Source: Comamonadaceae bacterium
Lineage (GTDB): Bacteria; Pseudomonadota; Gammaproteobacteria; Burkholderiales; Burkholderiaceae_C
NCBI GenBank assembly: GCA_947452785.1
Contig: CANGDZ010000004.1
Coordinates: forward strand, 33,312-97,311
Direction of reading: 5' to 3'
Length of the DNA: 64,000 nucleotides
Numbering within the stretch: the stretch's first letter is position 1; every line of letters starts with the position of its first letter. Below are positions 34,868 through 45,395 of this stretch, in pieces. The notes under the pieces are model-generated. The model had not been told where the DNA came from. It did no database searches and saw only the letters and a program-made list of their open reading frames with translations. A program made the position numbers and the translations under genes.

Positions 34868-35155
34868 ATGATCGAATTTGAATGGGATGCAGTCAAAGCT
34901 GTAGCTAACCTCAAAAAAAACCATGTTTCTTTTGAAGAGGCCAAGTCGATTTTTTTCGATGAATTCGGCGTCCAGTTCTTTGATGAAGCCCACTCGGCCA
35001 GTGAAGACCGCTTTTTGATGTTGGGCATGAGTTCAACCGCAAGGTTGCTTCTCGTTTGCCATTGCGAGCGGGATCATGGCACCAAAATTCGAATCATCTC
35101 GGCACGCAAGGCCACCCAGCGCGAAAGCGCGTTTTACAAAGGTGCACACGCATGA
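34868..35155 (+). CDS. brnT: BrnT family toxin
   Basis: A 95-residue BrnT toxin of the RelE-like fold. The family opening IEFEWDAVKAVANLKKNHVSFEEA is followed by SEDRFLMLGMS, LLLVCHCERD and IRIISARKATQRESAFY, whose Arg and His/Glu residues form the RNase site. It is inhibited by BrnA, encoded next with a four-base overlap. No Shine-Dalgarno sequence precedes the ATG, consistent with a leaderless message. Confidence 0.93.
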   Translation: MIEFEWDAVKAVANLKKNHVSFEEAKSIFFDEFGVQFFDEAHSASEDRFLMLGMSSTARLLLVCHCERDHGTKIRIISARKATQRESAFYKGAHA

Positions 35156-35376
35156 AAGCAGAATACGACCTCGCCACGTTGAAGTCGCGCAAAAACCCCT
35201 ATGCCTCCAAGTTGAAAAAGCCTGTGACGATGCGATTGTCCGAGGACGTGGTGAAGTATTTCAAAGGCATGGCCGATGAGGCCGGTGTGCCCTACCAAAG
35301 CCTGATCAATTTGTATCTGCGCGACTGTCTTGCCAACAGCCGAAAAGTGCAAATCAACTGGCCCAAGGCCGCTTAA
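35152..35376 (+). CDS. brnA: BrnA family antitoxin
   Basis: A 74-residue ribbon-helix-helix antitoxin: KKPVTMRLSEDVVKYFKGMA then GVPYQSLINLYLRDCL. The RHH part binds DNA and the N-terminal segment (YDLATLKSRKNPYAS) wraps the toxin. The start overlaps the brnT stop (ATGA). The palindrome ahead of brnT is its likely operator. Confidence 0.92.
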   Translation: MKAEYDLATLKSRKNPYASKLKKPVTMRLSEDVVKYFKGMADEAGVPYQSLINLYLRDCLANSRKVQINWPKAA

Positions 35377-35410
35377 CGCCGTCAGCGCGAGAAGCGCAGC
35401 GACGCGGCGA

Positions 35411-36259
35411 TCAAATCTCCAAGTTATCAATCAAGCGCGTGTCGCCCAAGCGAGCCGCGCCCAGAACTACCAGGTCGTCGCCGGCTTGCGGCGCTTGCAA
35501 GTCCAAGCGTCGACGTACCGTCAAATAGTCTGGCTTCCAGCCGCGCGCGGTAAGGGCTTGCATCGCTTGGGCTTCCAGTTGCGGCAGGTGCTGCGCCAAG
35601 CCATTTGCACTGGCCAGTGCGTCACGGCCCAACTCGCGCAGCGCCAGCGACAAATGCAGCGCTTCGGCGCGCTCGGTCTCAGACAAATAACCGTTGCGTG
35701 AACTCAGGGCCAAGCCATCCGCGGCCCGGCAAGTGGCGCCGCTGGCAATTTCGATAGGCAAGGCAAACTGACGCACCATCTGACGAATCACCATCAACTG
35801 CTGGTAGTCCTTCTTGCCGAACACGGCCGTACCTTGGGCCTTGCCCGCAAACACCGCCATGAAGAGCTTCATCACCACGGTGGACACGCCGGTGAAAAAG
35901 CCGGGGCGAAAGTGGCCTTCCAAGATATCGGCCAGCACCGGATCGGCGTGGACTTTGAAGGTTTGCGGCTCGGGGTACAGATCATGTTCACGCGGTGCAA
36001 ACAGCACATCGCAACCAGCGGCTTGCAGTTGGGCGCAGTCTCGCTCCCAGGTGCGGGGGTAGCTGTCAAAGTCCTCGTGCGGCAAAAACTGCAGTCGGTT
36101 CACAAAAATACTGGCCACGGTGCAGTCGCCCAGCGGCTTGGCTTGCGTGATCAATGCAATGTGACCGGCGTGCAAGTTGCCCATGGTGGGCACAAAGGCC
36201 GGGTGCTGGGCGCTGGCCAGTTGCTGACGCAGTTCGGGAAGGGTGTGGACGATACGCAT
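35411..36259 (-). CDS. panC: Pantothenate synthetase
   Basis: A 282-residue ligase joining pantoate and beta-alanine with [19 protein letters not shown] contains the HxGH nucleotide motif; [16 protein letters not shown] and [10 protein letters not shown] are conserved. It lies 34 bases after panB, giving the last steps of pantothenate synthesis in one operon. Confidence 0.96.
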   Translation of the reverse strand: MRIVHTLPELRQQLASAQHPAFVPTMGNLHAGHIALITQAKPLGDCTVASIFVNRLQFLPHEDFDSYPRTWERDCAQLQAAGCDVLFAPREHDLYPEPQTFKVHADPVLADILEGHFRPGFFTGVSTVVMKLFMAVFAGKAQGTAVFGKKDYQQLMVIRQMVRQFALPIEIASGATCRAADGLALSSRNGYLSETERAEALHLSLALRELGRDALASANGLAQHLPQLEAQAMQALTARGWKPDYLTVRRRLDLQAPQAGDDLVVLGAARLGDTRLIDNLEI

Positions 36260-36293
36260 TTAAAAGTCTGGATGAAGTGGGGTGAAACAGGGC

Positions 36294-37190
36294 TTACCAA
36301 GCGTGCACGGCATTGTCTGGAAAGCTGCCGTCTTTGACGGCGCGCACGTAGGCGCTCATGGCCTCTTGTACGGTACTGGCTTCGTTCATGAAGTTGCGCA
36401 CGAATTTGGGGTTCTTGCCCAGGTTGATGCCGAGCATGTCGTGCATCACCAGCACCTGGCCGGCGGTGCCGCAGCCCGCGCCAATGCCGATGGTGTGGCA
36501 GCGCGTCAATTCTGTGGTGAGCTGGGCCGACACGTCGGCGGGCACCATCTCCAGCACCAGCATGCTGGCGCCGGCGTCTTGCAGCGCCAGGGCGTCGCGC
36601 CGCAGGGCTTGGGCCGAGGATTCGCTGCGACCTTGCACCCGATAGCCGCCCAGGGCATGCACGGTTTGCGGCGTCAGGCCCAGGTGCGCGCACACCGGGA
36701 TACCGCGCTCGACCAGAAACCGCACCGTCTCGGTGGTCCAGCCGCCGCCTTCGAGTTTGACCATGTGCGCGCCCGCCTGCATCAGCACGGTGGCGCTGCG
36801 CAAGGCTTGTTCGCGCGATTCTTGGTAGCTGCCAAAAGGCAGGTCGCCAATCACCCAGGCCGTGCCTTGCACCCGGCGCAGGCCACGGGCCACGCTTTCG
36901 GTGTGGTATCGCATGGTGTCCAGCGTGACCGGTACGGTGCTGGGCAGGCCTTGGCAGACCATGCCCAGGGAGTCGCCGACCAAAAGGCATTCCACGCCTG
37001 CCGCGTCGGCCACGGCGGCAAAGGTGGCGTCGTAGGCGGTGAGCATGGTGATTTTTTCGCCCCGCTCACGCATCTCTTGCAAACGCGGCAGGCTCACTGG
37101 GCGGCGCGCCGGCAAGGGCGAAGCCGCAGGCAAGGTGCCGTAGGGTGTAGCGAGATTCGGTGTCGAGGCCGCAGGATCGGGGTGTGACAT
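36294..37190 (-). CDS. panB: 3-methyl-2-oxobutanoate hydroxymethyltransferase
   Basis: A 298-residue enzyme that adds a hydroxymethyl group to 2-oxoisovalerate to make ketopantoate. [21 protein letters not shown] (metal-binding Asp), [16 protein letters not shown] and the [14 protein letters not shown] segment are typical. The start MSHPDPA was chosen; an upstream in-frame start would overlap unlikely sequence before it. About 40 residues precede the usual start of the barrel. Confidence 0.95.
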   Translation of the reverse strand: MSHPDPAASTPNLATPYGTLPAASPLPARRPVSLPRLQEMRERGEKITMLTAYDATFAAVADAAGVECLLVGDSLGMVCQGLPSTVPVTLDTMRYHTESVARGLRRVQGTAWVIGDLPFGSYQESREQALRSATVLMQAGAHMVKLEGGGWTTETVRFLVERGIPVCAHLGLTPQTVHALGGYRVQGRSESSAQALRRDALALQDAGASMLVLEMVPADVSAQLTTELTRCHTIGIGAGCGTAGQVLVMHDMLGINLGKNPKFVRNFMNEASTVQEAMSAYVRAVKDGSFPDNAVHAW

Positions 37191-37245
37191 GGGCAAAAAC
37201 TGTGGGGCGCCACAGTGAAAAAGTGTTGAAAGCAAGGACAGGCGC

Positions 37246-38103
37246 TCAGGCCGGGGTGTAAGCCAGGCGCACATAAATGGGCGCAAAGGCTTCGGCCTGG
37301 GTGATTTCAATCAGGGTTTCTTTGGCCAGTTCGAGCAGGGCAATGAAGGTCACCACCAGCACCGGTGTGCCTTGGGTCGGGTCAAACAAGTGCTCGAATT
37401 CAACGAACTTGCGCCCTTGCAGGTGTTTGAGCACGATGCTCATGTGCTCGCGCACGCTCAGTTCTTCGCGGCTGATTTTGTGGTGCTGCACCAGGGTGGC
37501 GCGCTTGAGAATGTCGCGCCAAGCGTCTTGCAGTTCGACCAGATGCACGTCCGGAAAACGCGGCTGCAGGCTTTGCTCGATGTAGACCTGCGCCTTGATG
37601 AAGTCGCGCCCGAAGTGCGGCATCTCGTTCAGGCGCATGGAGGCCAGCTTCATTTGCTCGTATTCGAGCAGGCGGCGCACCAGCTCTGCACGCGGGTCTT
37701 CGGGCTCTTGGCCTTCGGGTACTTTTTTGGGCGGCAGCAGCATGCGCGATTTGATCTCGATCAGCATCGCGGCCATCAGCAGGTATTCGGCCGCCAACTC
37801 CAGGTTGTGCTTGCGTATTTCCTCGACATAGCTCAGGTATTGGCGCGTGACCGCCGCCATCGGGATGTCCAGAATGTTGAAGTTTTGCTTGCGGATCAGG
37901 TACAGCAGTAAATCCAACGGGCCTTCAAAAGCTTCTAAAAAAACCTCCAGCGCATCCGGTGGAATGTACAGGTCGCTGGGCATGGAAAACAAAGGCTCGC
38001 CATACAAACGCGCCACCGCCACATGGTCGACAGCCAAGGGCATGCCGACGCCATCAACGACTGCCGTCGCCTCCGGCGCAGCCAAATGGGGGTGAGTGCT
38101 CAT
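37246..38103 (-). CDS. scpA: Segregation and condensation protein A
   Basis: A 285-residue kleisin that bridges Smc heads with Scp[21 protein letters not shown] near residue 60 is the family signature, followed by [20 protein letters not shown] and a C-terminal winged helix ([12 protein letters not shown]). No scpB is in the window, as is common in betaproteobacteria. It stands between a DUF3460 gene and panBC on the same strand. Confidence 0.93.
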   Translation of the reverse strand: MSTHPHLAAPEATAVVDGVGMPLAVDHVAVARLYGEPLFSMPSDLYIPPDALEVFLEAFEGPLDLLLYLIRKQNFNILDIPMAAVTRQYLSYVEEIRKHNLELAAEYLLMAAMLIEIKSRMLLPPKKVPEGQEPEDPRAELVRRLLEYEQMKLASMRLNEMPHFGRDFIKAQVYIEQSLQPRFPDVHLVELQDAWRDILKRATLVQHHKISREELSVREHMSIVLKHLQGRKFVEFEHLFDPTQGTPVLVVTFIALLELAKETLIEITQAEAFAPIYVRLAYTPA

Positions 38104-38130
38104 GCTCGCAGGGCGATCACAGTCTGGGCT

Positions 38131-38340
38131 TTAAGCCAAGGTCTGGTAGACGTAGGGCTTTTGCGACACGCGGCCGGACTGAAAGTCTTGTTGCTCATTG
38201 CGGCTGACTTGTTTGTCCCACAGCAGTTCACGGCCTTGGCGTTGTTCGGCTTCCAGCACAGGCTTGTCGGCCTTGAGTTGGTCAATGAACTGGGTAGTGT
38301 CTGAACGGTAGTCAGGACGGCGAAACAGGTGGAAGGCCAT
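38131..38340 (-). CDS. DUF3460 family protein
   Basis: A 69-residue protein with YRSDTTQFIDQLKADKPVLE and GRELLWDKQ, matching the small DUF3460 family found next to scpA in Burkholderiales. No membrane segment or known function. The ATG at MAFHLFRRPDY was chosen; the longer frame upstream overlaps the SulP gene. Confidence 0.8.
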   Translation of the reverse strand: MAFHLFRRPDYRSDTTQFIDQLKADKPVLEAEQRQGRELLWDKQVSRNEQQDFQSGRVSQKPYVYQTLA

Positions 38341-38377
38341 GGGGGGAATCTTTGTAGAAAAAGGAATTGCAGTGATT

Positions 38378-40084
38378 TTACCGGGCGCCCGTGTCGGCAA
38401 GCTGACGCGGTGGCTGATGCAGGGTGATGGCCAACTCCACACCTTGCGCGACATCCACCGCCAGCTTGGGTGAGAGCAGGGCCAGCAAGCCACTGCGCAG
38501 GGCAATGTCGCGGGGCTGGTGCATCAGGCCACAGACCACCAAGTGGACGTTTTTCTTGCCACACAACAGGACAAAGTCGAGCAGGGCTTCAGCGCCTGAA
38601 GAGTCCATGTAGATCACATTCTTCATGTCCAGCACCACGGTTTTCAGCGATGACGCGGGGGGCATGGCTTCTTCAATGGTTTCCAGTAATTGAACCGCGC
38701 CGAAAAACAAGGCGCCGTACAGCCGCCAGGCTTTGATGCTTTCTTCGTGTTCCAGCAGGCCGGGTTGGTCGAGCACACTGACCTCCTCCAAGCGAGTCAG
38801 GTTGGCGATGCGGTAAATGAAGGTCAACCCGGCTGCAAAAATACCGACCTCGACCGCCACCGTCAAGTCCACCACCACGGTGAGAATGAACACGGCCAAC
38901 AAAGTGGCGCGGTAAGGCAGGCGGAACTGGCCGAGATGGGCAAAGGCCTTCCAGTCGCCCATGTTCCAAGCCACAAACATCAGGATGGCGGCTAGCGCCG
39001 CCAAAGGCACGTCGTTCGCCAAGGGGGCCGCCACCAGGACCACAAGCAATAAGGTCACGGCATGGACCATGCCTGCGATCGGGCTGGTGGCCCCGCTTTT
39101 AATGTTGGTGACTGTGCGGGCAATGGTGCCGGTGGCGGGCATGCCGCCAAAAAATGGGGTGATGAAATTGGCCACGCCTTGGGCCATCAGTTCTTGGTTC
39201 GGGTCGTGCCGGTCACCGATCAAGCCGTCGGCAATGCGGGCGCAGAGCAGCGACTCGATGGCGCCGAGCAAAGCCAGGGTGAGAGTGGGCATGACCAAAT
39301 ACTGAGCGCTGGCCCAGCTGAATTCGGGCCATTGAAATTGCGGCAAGGCCGCAGGAATGCCGCCAAATTTGCTGCCAATGGTCTCCACAGGCAAGTCCAG
39401 CGCCTTAACCGCCAAGGTGGCCAGCACCAGCGCCACGATGGAGCTGGGTACGCTGGGCATCCAGGTTGCATTGCCCCGCTCGGCCATCAACACGCCCATG
39501 CGCTGCCAACCCACTATCAAAGACAGCGAGGCCATGGCGACCAACACGGTCGGTACGCTGGCGCTCGGCGCAGCTTGGGCTAACGACTGGAGCATGCCCA
39601 CAAAGTGAGTTGGCATATTGCTCACGGGTAGACCCAAAAAGTCTTTGATCTGCGACAGCATGATCAACACCGCAATGCCGTTGGTAAAGCCAATCACCAC
39701 CGCCACCGGAATGAAGCGGATCAAGTTGCCCAAGCGCATCAAGCCCATGGCAAACAGCAGCACGCCCGACATGGCCGTGGCGAGGATCAGATTGGCCAAG
39801 CCATAACGCTCCAAGATACCGTAGACGATGACGATGAACGCGCCCGCCGGGCCGCCAATCTGTACCTTTGAGCCGCCCAGGGCCGAAATCAAAAAACCCG
39901 CAATGATGGCGGTGAACAAGCCCGCCTCAGGCTTAAGACCTGAGGCGATGGCAAACGCCATGGCCAGGGGCAGCGCTACGACGCTCACGGTGATGCCCGC
40001 GCCCACATCGGTGATCAAGCGCTGTCGGTTGTAGCCGGCCAGTGCATCCAGCAGGCGGGGTCTAAAGTGAACCGGTGCAGTCAT
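38378..40084 (-). CDS. SulP family anion transporter with STAS domain (second)
   Basis: A 568-residue inner-membrane transporter. GAGITVSVVALPLAMAFAIA opens the membrane part; GAFIVIVYGILERYG, NFITPFFGGMPATGTIART and the C-terminal STAS domain (KNVIYMDSSGAEALLDF) are typical of bacterial SulP proteins of the low-affinity sulfate or bicarbonate/dicarboxylate type. It is only distantly similar to the SulP at 8.4 kb. Its 3' neighbour is DUF3460 and it stands alone functionally. Confidence 0.9.
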   Translation of the reverse strand: MTAPVHFRPRLLDALAGYNRQRLITDVGAGITVSVVALPLAMAFAIASGLKPEAGLFTAIIAGFLISALGGSKVQIGGPAGAFIVIVYGILERYGLANLILATAMSGVLLFAMGLMRLGNLIRFIPVAVVIGFTNGIAVLIMLSQIKDFLGLPVSNMPTHFVGMLQSLAQAAPSASVPTVLVAMASLSLIVGWQRMGVLMAERGNATWMPSVPSSIVALVLATLAVKALDLPVETIGSKFGGIPAALPQFQWPEFSWASAQYLVMPTLTLALLGAIESLLCARIADGLIGDRHDPNQELMAQGVANFITPFFGGMPATGTIARTVTNIKSGATSPIAGMVHAVTLLLVVLVAAPLANDVPLAALAAILMFVAWNMGDWKAFAHLGQFRLPYRATLLAVFILTVVVDLTVAVEVGIFAAGLTFIYRIANLTRLEEVSVLDQPGLLEHEESIKAWRLYGALFFGAVQLLETIEEAMPPASSLKTVVLDMKNVIYMDSSGAEALLDFVLLCGKKNVHLVVCGLMHQPRDIALRSGLLALLSPKLAVDVAQGVELAITLHQPPRQLADTGAR

Positions 40085-40105
40085 GGGTGTGAGGCTTTGA
40101 GGGCG

Positions 40106-40864
40106 TTAAAGGGAGTGGTCCTGGGTCGGCTCGGCCCAGTGACGCACATCGTCTAAAAGAGGCCTGAGGCACAACATCCACAGCATCACGGCCAGTGGCA
40201 AAGTGGTGATGTAACCGCCATATTTAAAGCCCAGGGCACCCGCTAAACCGCCCGCAAAAAAGCCACCAATCAGCGTCATTTGCAGACGCAGACGCGAGCG
40301 ATCGGCCAACACGCGAGGTGCTGATGGGTTGCGGTTGATGTAGAGCAGTTTGCCCAACTCGATCCCTAAGTCGGTGACCAGGCCGGTGATGTGGGTGGTG
40401 CGGATTTCGGCTTTGGAAATTTTGGTGATCACCGCGTTTTGCAGTCCCATCATGAAGCACAGCAAAACCACGGTGAGTGGCAGAAAAATGGAGGCCATGC
40501 TGTTCAAGGCGGCGCCAAACAAGCCGAACATCAACAGCGCCACGCTCTCAAGCAGCAAAGGCAGGCTGTAGCTGCTGCGCAAGCGGTGCTGAAAGCCCCA
40601 GTTGACCAGCATGGCGGTGCACATGGCGCCCAACACAAAAGCCAGCAAGCTGATCAGGCCGGTTGCAGCCACGGCCAAGCGTCCCAGCACCAGATCGTCT
40701 GCGATGGAGGAGACGATACCGGTCATATGCGAGGTATAGCGGCCCACGGCCAAAAATCCACCGGCGTTGGTGGCGCCTGCAACGAAACAAAGCACCACAC
40801 CCAATCGAACATTGGCGGGGGCTGTGCGCTGGATGGCTGTCCACCCGTGGATCAAAGGGAACAT
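40106..40864 (-). CDS. DUF1275 (YoaK-like) membrane protein
   Basis: A 252-residue inner-membrane protein with about six helices. LCFVAGATNAGGFLAVGRYT followed by HMTG, GLQNAVITKIS and HITGLVTDLGIELG is the DUF1275 pattern. Function unknown. It ends 21 bases before the second SulP and begins 44 bases after metG, all on the minus strand. Confidence 0.88.
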   Translation of the reverse strand: MFPLIHGWTAIQRTAPANVRLGVVLCFVAGATNAGGFLAVGRYTSHMTGIVSSIADDLVLGRLAVAATGLISLLAFVLGAMCTAMLVNWGFQHRLRSSYSLPLLLESVALLMFGLFGAALNSMASIFLPLTVVLLCFMMGLQNAVITKISKAEIRTTHITGLVTDLGIELGKLLYINRNPSAPRVLADRSRLRLQMTLIGGFFAGGLAGALGFKYGGYITTLPLAVMLWMLCLRPLLDDVRHWAEPTQDHSL

Positions 40865-40908
40865 GCTGAGCCCTTGTTGCAGTGAAGGGTCTGTTCCATC
40901 GTGCCCGA

Positions 40909-43002
40909 TCAGTGAATCCGCATGCCGGGTTTGGCGCCGGGCCAGGGGTGCAGCACATGGATGCCGGGTTCGGCATTTTCGTCGGCATGGCTGGCGGCCA
41001 GCACCATGCCTTCAGACACGCCAAACTTCATCTTGCGCGGCGCCAGGTTCGCCACCATCACGGTGAGTTTGCCGATCAGGTCTTCGGGCTTGTACATGCT
41101 GGCGATGCCAGAGAACACATTGCGCATGCGGCCTTCGCCCACGTCCAGCGTCAGGCGCAGAAGTTTGACCGAGCCCTCCACCGGCTCGCAGTTGACGATC
41201 TCGGCGATGCGCAGATCGATCTTGGCGAAGTCGTCGATGCTGATGGTGGGGGCAATGTCTTCACCACCGGGGATCAGGGCGGGAACCACCGGCTCGGGCG
41301 CTTCAAACAAGGCGTCGAGTTGTTTGGTATCGACACGCTGCATCAAGTGCTGATAGGCCTGGATGCCATGACCTGCACCCAGCAGGGTTTGCGCTTGCGC
41401 GAAAGTAAAGGGCGAGACTTTCAAGAAAGTTTCGACCTGCGCCGCTAAGGCGGGTAGCACCGGCTTGAGTAGCAAGCTGAGCAGGCGAAACGCCTCGATG
41501 CAGGCCGTGCACACATCGTGCAGGCGGGCATCCATGCCTTCTTGTTTGGCCAATTCCCAGGGCTTGTTCTGGTCGACATAGGCGTTGACCTTGTCGGCCA
41601 GCAGCATGACTTCGCGCAGGGCTTTGCCGTATTCACGCGCTTCGTACAAATCGCTGATCGCCGGTGTGGCCGCTTGCAGCGCAGCCAGCAAGGCTTGGCC
41701 ATCGGCGCTCATGGTGCCCAATTGGCCATCAAAGCGCTTGGCAATAAAGCCGGCCGAGCGCGAAGCGATGTTGACGAACTTGCCAATCAAATCGCTGTTC
41801 ACGCGCGCCAGAAAATCGTCGGCATTGAAGTCGATGTCTTCGTTGCGGGCTGAGAGCTTGGCCGCCAGGTAATAGCGCAGCCACTCTGGGTTCATGCCCA
41901 GACTCAGGTACTTGAGTGGGTCCAGTCCGGTGCCGCGGCTCTTGCTCATCTTCTCGCCGTTGTTCACGGTCAGAAATCCGTGCACAAACACATTGTCTGG
42001 CGCTTTGCGGCCGCTGAAATGCAGTATGGCCGGCCAGAACAGGGTGTGGAAGGTGACGATGTCCTTGCCAATGAAGTGGTACTGCTCCATCTTTGGGTCG
42101 GCCATATAGGCGTCATAACTTTCGCCGCGTTTGTCCAAGAGGTTTTTCAGTGAAGCCAGGTAGCCAATGGGCGCGTCCAGCCAGACATAGAAATACTTGC
42201 CCGGCGCATCGGGAATCTCGATGCCGAAGTAAGGCGCGTCGCGGCTGATGTCCCAGTCGCCCAGGCCTTCGCTCTTGGAGCCGTCCGGGTTGGTGCGCAC
42301 CGAGAACCATTCTTTGATTTTGTTCGCCACCTCGGGCTGCAGTTTGCCGTCCTGCGTCCACTTTTCCAGGTAGGCCACGCAGCGCGGATCCGACAGCTTG
42401 AAGAAAAAGTGCTCGGAGCTTTTCAATTCTGGCCTGGCGCCGCTCAGCACCGAGAAAGGGTTGATCAGGTCGGTAGGCGCGTATACGCTGCCGCAGACTT
42501 CGCAGTTGTCGCCGTACTGGTCTTTGGCGTGGCACTTGGGGCATTCGCCCTTGATGTAGCGGTCGGGGAGGAACATGTTCTTCTCGGGGTCGAAGAACTG
42601 CTCAATAGTCTTACGCTCGATCAGCGTGCCGCCTGCGCTTTCGGGCAGGTCGCGCAGGTCGCGGTAAATCTGCTGCGCCAGTTGGTGGTTCTCTGGCGCG
42701 TCTGTGCTGTGCCAGTTGTCAAAGGCAATGTGAAAACCGTCCAGGTACTGTTTGCGCCCGGCAGCGATGTCAGCCACAAACTGCTGCGGTGTGATGCCAG
42801 CCTTCTCCGCCGCGATCATGATGGGCGCGCCGTGCGTGTCATCCGCACCCACGAAGTTCACCGCATGACCCTGCATGCGCTGAAAGCGCACCCAGATATC
42901 GGCCTGGATGTACTCCATGATGTGGCCAATGTGGAAATTGCCGTTGGCATACGGCAGGGCAGTGGTGACGAAAAGCTGGCGGGGCGCGTGGGGGGCAGAC
43001 AT
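40909..43002 (-). CDS. metG: Methionyl-tRNA synthetase
   Basis: A 697-residue class I synthetase. [17 protein letters not shown] holds the HIGH motif, [18 protein letters not shown] the zinc knuckle, and KMSKSRGTG the KMSKS loop. The last 110 residues are the dimer-forming tRNA-binding (OB-fold) domain ([31 protein letters not shown]). Full-length and intact. Divergent from apbC. Confidence 0.97.
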   Translation of the reverse strand: MSAPHAPRQLFVTTALPYANGNFHIGHIMEYIQADIWVRFQRMQGHAVNFVGADDTHGAPIMIAAEKAGITPQQFVADIAAGRKQYLDGFHIAFDNWHSTDAPENHQLAQQIYRDLRDLPESAGGTLIERKTIEQFFDPEKNMFLPDRYIKGECPKCHAKDQYGDNCEVCGSVYAPTDLINPFSVLSGARPELKSSEHFFFKLSDPRCVAYLEKWTQDGKLQPEVANKIKEWFSVRTNPDGSKSEGLGDWDISRDAPYFGIEIPDAPGKYFYVWLDAPIGYLASLKNLLDKRGESYDAYMADPKMEQYHFIGKDIVTFHTLFWPAILHFSGRKAPDNVFVHGFLTVNNGEKMSKSRGTGLDPLKYLSLGMNPEWLRYYLAAKLSARNEDIDFNADDFLARVNSDLIGKFVNIASRSAGFIAKRFDGQLGTMSADGQALLAALQAATPAISDLYEAREYGKALREVMLLADKVNAYVDQNKPWELAKQEGMDARLHDVCTACIEAFRLLSLLLKPVLPALAAQVETFLKVSPFTFAQAQTLLGAGHGIQAYQHLMQRVDTKQLDALFEAPEPVVPALIPGGEDIAPTISIDDFAKIDLRIAEIVNCEPVEGSVKLLRLTLDVGEGRMRNVFSGIASMYKPEDLIGKLTVMVANLAPRKMKFGVSEGMVLAASHADENAEPGIHVLHPWPGAKPGMRIH

Positions 43003-43091
43003 GGAATGACAACTTGTAAGGGAATCAGTGATTTTAGGGTTTGTTGTCCTGGCTTATCGGTAAACTGCGCCTCAATTGTTGAAAGAACCTC

Positions 43092-44180
43092 ATGGCTACC
43101 CCCGAACAACTGCTTTTCGCCTTGCAAACCGTCATTGATCCGAACACAGGCAAGGACTTTGTCACCACCAAACAACTCAAAAATCTGATCGTCGAAGCGG
43201 GTCATGTGTCCTTTGACGTCGAGTTGGGTTATCCCGCCAAAAGCCAAATCCCTGCCCTGCGTAGCGCTTTGATGGCCGCAGCACAGGGTGTGACGGGGGT
43301 CGTGAGCGTCGCGGTCAATGTGACGGTGAATATCGTCGCCCATACGGCTCAGCGAGGCGTGGCTTTGCTGTCGCAGGTGAAAAACATCGTGGCCGTGGCC
43401 TCAGGCAAGGGCGGCGTGGGCAAGAGCACCACCGCAGTCAATTTGGCACTCGCACTGGCGGCCGAGGGCGCCAAGGTGGGTTTGTTGGACGCCGACATTT
43501 ACGGCCCGAGCCAGCCGATGATGATGGGCATTCAAGGCCGCCCTGACAGCGAAGACGGCAAAACCATGGAGCCGATGGAAAACTATGGCGTGCAGGTCAT
43601 GTCGATTGGTTTTTTGGTGAACCAGGACGAGGCCATGATCTGGCGCGGCCCCATGGCCACCCAGGCGCTGGAGCAATTGCTGCGCCAAACCAACTGGAAA
43701 GAGCTCGATTATTTGATCGTCGACATGCCTCCCGGTACCGGCGACATCCAGCTCACGCTGTCTCAGCGCGTGCCCATGACGGGTGCGGTGATCGTCACCA
43801 CCCCGCAAGACATTGCGCTGTTAGACGCTAAGAAGGGCGTCAAGATGTTCGAAAAGGTGGGCGTGCCGATTCTGGGCCTGGTGGAGAACATGGCTGTGCA
43901 CGTGTGCACGAACTGCGGCCATGTGGAACACATTTTTGGCGCTGATGGGGGCAAGAAGATGGCCGCCGAATACGGCATGGATTATTTGGGTGCTTTGCCC
44001 CTGAATATGCAAATTCGTGTGCAAGCTGACAGCGGTAAGCCCACGGTGGTGGCTGACCCTGATGGGGAAATGGCCCTGATTTACAAGGCTATGGCGCGGC
44101 AAGTGGCAGTCAAGATTGCGGCCAAGGCGAAAGACTTTTCCAGTAAGTTTCCAAGCATCAAAATCAGCAAGGACACGTGA
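43092..44180 (+). CDS. apbC: Iron-sulfur cluster carrier protein ApbC/Mrp
   Basis: A 362-residue P-loop protein that delivers Fe-S clusters. An N-terminal DUF59 domain is followed by the deviant Walker A ASGKGGVGKSTTAVNL (105-112), IVDMPPGTGD as Walker B, and CTNCG in the C-terminal half, the CxxC that holds the shared cluster. Opposite strand to metG, its usual neighbour in proteobacteria. Confidence 0.95.
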   Translation: MATPEQLLFALQTVIDPNTGKDFVTTKQLKNLIVEAGHVSFDVELGYPAKSQIPALRSALMAAAQGVTGVVSVAVNVTVNIVAHTAQRGVALLSQVKNIVAVASGKGGVGKSTTAVNLALALAAEGAKVGLLDADIYGPSQPMMMGIQGRPDSEDGKTMEPMENYGVQVMSIGFLVNQDEAMIWRGPMATQALEQLLRQTNWKELDYLIVDMPPGTGDIQLTLSQRVPMTGAVIVTTPQDIALLDAKKGVKMFEKVGVPILGLVENMAVHVCTNCGHVEHIFGADGGKKMAAEYGMDYLGALPLNMQIRVQADSGKPTVVADPDGEMALIYKAMARQVAVKIAAKAKDFSSKFPSIKISKDT

Positions 44181-44197
44181 TGGGTTAACCTGCTCGC

Positions 44198-44926
44198 ATG
44201 AGCACCCATTACGAATCTTTGCAGCAAAGCGCTGCCTACCTCGACGGTTTTAACGTGGAGGCCCCGCTGGAGCTGGGCGCCAAGGACATCTGGCCGCGCA
44301 AGCCCGGCTTTTTTATTCGTCATGTGCCCGGCACTGCGGCCCCCAATTTACCTGAAGAGCCTGCTCAACCCCTGCCCGATGCCCAAGGTGAGGTCATAGC
44401 GACTCAGCCTGAATTGGTGCTGCCCCAGCGCAGTCTGTGCGTGGGCCAGTTCGGTTTGGTGCCGGCGTGGGTCAAGTCGGCGTCAGACGCCAAGCTGCGC
44501 TCGACCAAGTTGGTCAATGCGCGCCACGAGACTGTCACCACTTCGAATAACTTTCGCGATGCTTGGCTCAGTGGGCAACGCTGCATCGTGCCGATGATGG
44601 CGTTCTTTGAAGACGATTACCGCCCCGGTAAAGCCGTGCCCACGCGCATTTCCCGCATCGACGGCAAACCCATGGGCGCGGCCGGTGTGTGGTGCCGCTG
44701 GGTGGGCGCGGGGGATGAAGAAATCATCAGCTTTACCTTGCTCACGGTCAACGCCAACAGCCACGCTTTGATGCACCGCTACCAAAACCCGGGCTCTGAA
44801 AAACGCATGCCGGTGATTTTGAGCGAGGGCGCCTATGACGCCTACCTGTCAGCCCGGCCCGAGAAAGCCAAAGAGTTCATGCGCCCGTTTGGCGCCGAGC
44901 GACTGCGGGCCAACCCCTGGGAATGA
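44198..44926 (+). CDS. SRAP (HMCES/YedK-like) family protein lacking catalytic Cys2
   Basis: A 242-residue SRAP-fold protein. FGLVPAWVKS, LVNARHETV and QRCIVPMMAFFEDD match the family's core, keeping the active-site Asn and Glu. Active members start Met-Cys, and the exposed Cys2 bonds abasic sites in single-stranded DNA; here the start is MSTHYES, so Cys2 is Ser. The His expected before the late RMPVIL is not obvious either. No in-frame Met-Cys start exists just upstream. It may be an inactive or repurposed relative. Confidence 0.75.
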   Translation: MSTHYESLQQSAAYLDGFNVEAPLELGAKDIWPRKPGFFIRHVPGTAAPNLPEEPAQPLPDAQGEVIATQPELVLPQRSLCVGQFGLVPAWVKSASDAKLRSTKLVNARHETVTTSNNFRDAWLSGQRCIVPMMAFFEDDYRPGKAVPTRISRIDGKPMGAAGVWCRWVGAGDEEIISFTLLTVNANSHALMHRYQNPGSEKRMPVILSEGAYDAYLSARPEKAKEFMRPFGAERLRANPWE

Positions 44927-45007
44927 ATGCACGAGCGCCTTCGCTCGATCAAATGTATTTGAGACACAATCTGGCTGAACAATTGAATTGCGGTGTAAAG
45001 GTAAGCC

Positions 45008-45340
45008 ATGGCCAAAAAATCCAGTCAGTCCTTAGACCTTGCATTGGCGCGCTCTGACGAGGTGTTTGAAAAAGCGGCCGAAGTCTTTCGTGTGATGGCT
45101 GCACCCATGCGGCTGCGAATCATCAGCGCCTTGTGTCATGGTGAAAAAAATGTCGGTGAGCTGCTGGCTGAAATTGACACCACGCAACCGAATATGTCGC
45201 AGCACCTGAGCACCTTGTACCAGGCGGGCGTGTTGGGCAAACGGCGCGACGGCGTGCAAATTTACTACCGCATCATCAACGAGCAGGTGGTGAACTTGTG
45301 CCGTTCAGTCTGCGTGCAAATTGCCATTGACGCGGATTGA
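45008..45340 (+). CDS. ArsR family regulator of the sulfur-oxidation cluster (SoxR-type)
   Basis: A 110-residue winged-helix repressor: FRVMAAPMRLRIISAL, then NVGELLAEI and TQPNMSQHLSTLYQAGVL (recognition helix) and the wing KRRDGVQIYYRI. Cysteines at 43, 98 and 102 could sense polysulfide or thiosulfate, as in ArsR-type Sox and Sqr regulators. It is the first gene of the cluster and is followed by AT-rich inverted repeats. Confidence 0.85.
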   Translation: MAKKSSQSLDLALARSDEVFEKAAEVFRVMAAPMRLRIISALCHGEKNVGELLAEIDTTQPNMSQHLSTLYQAGVLGKRRDGVQIYYRIINEQVVNLCRSVCVQIAIDAD

Positions 45341-45395
45341 ACAGGTCGTCGAAGTATTCATCGGGTAAGCACGGGTATGGGTGCCCAATGACATG

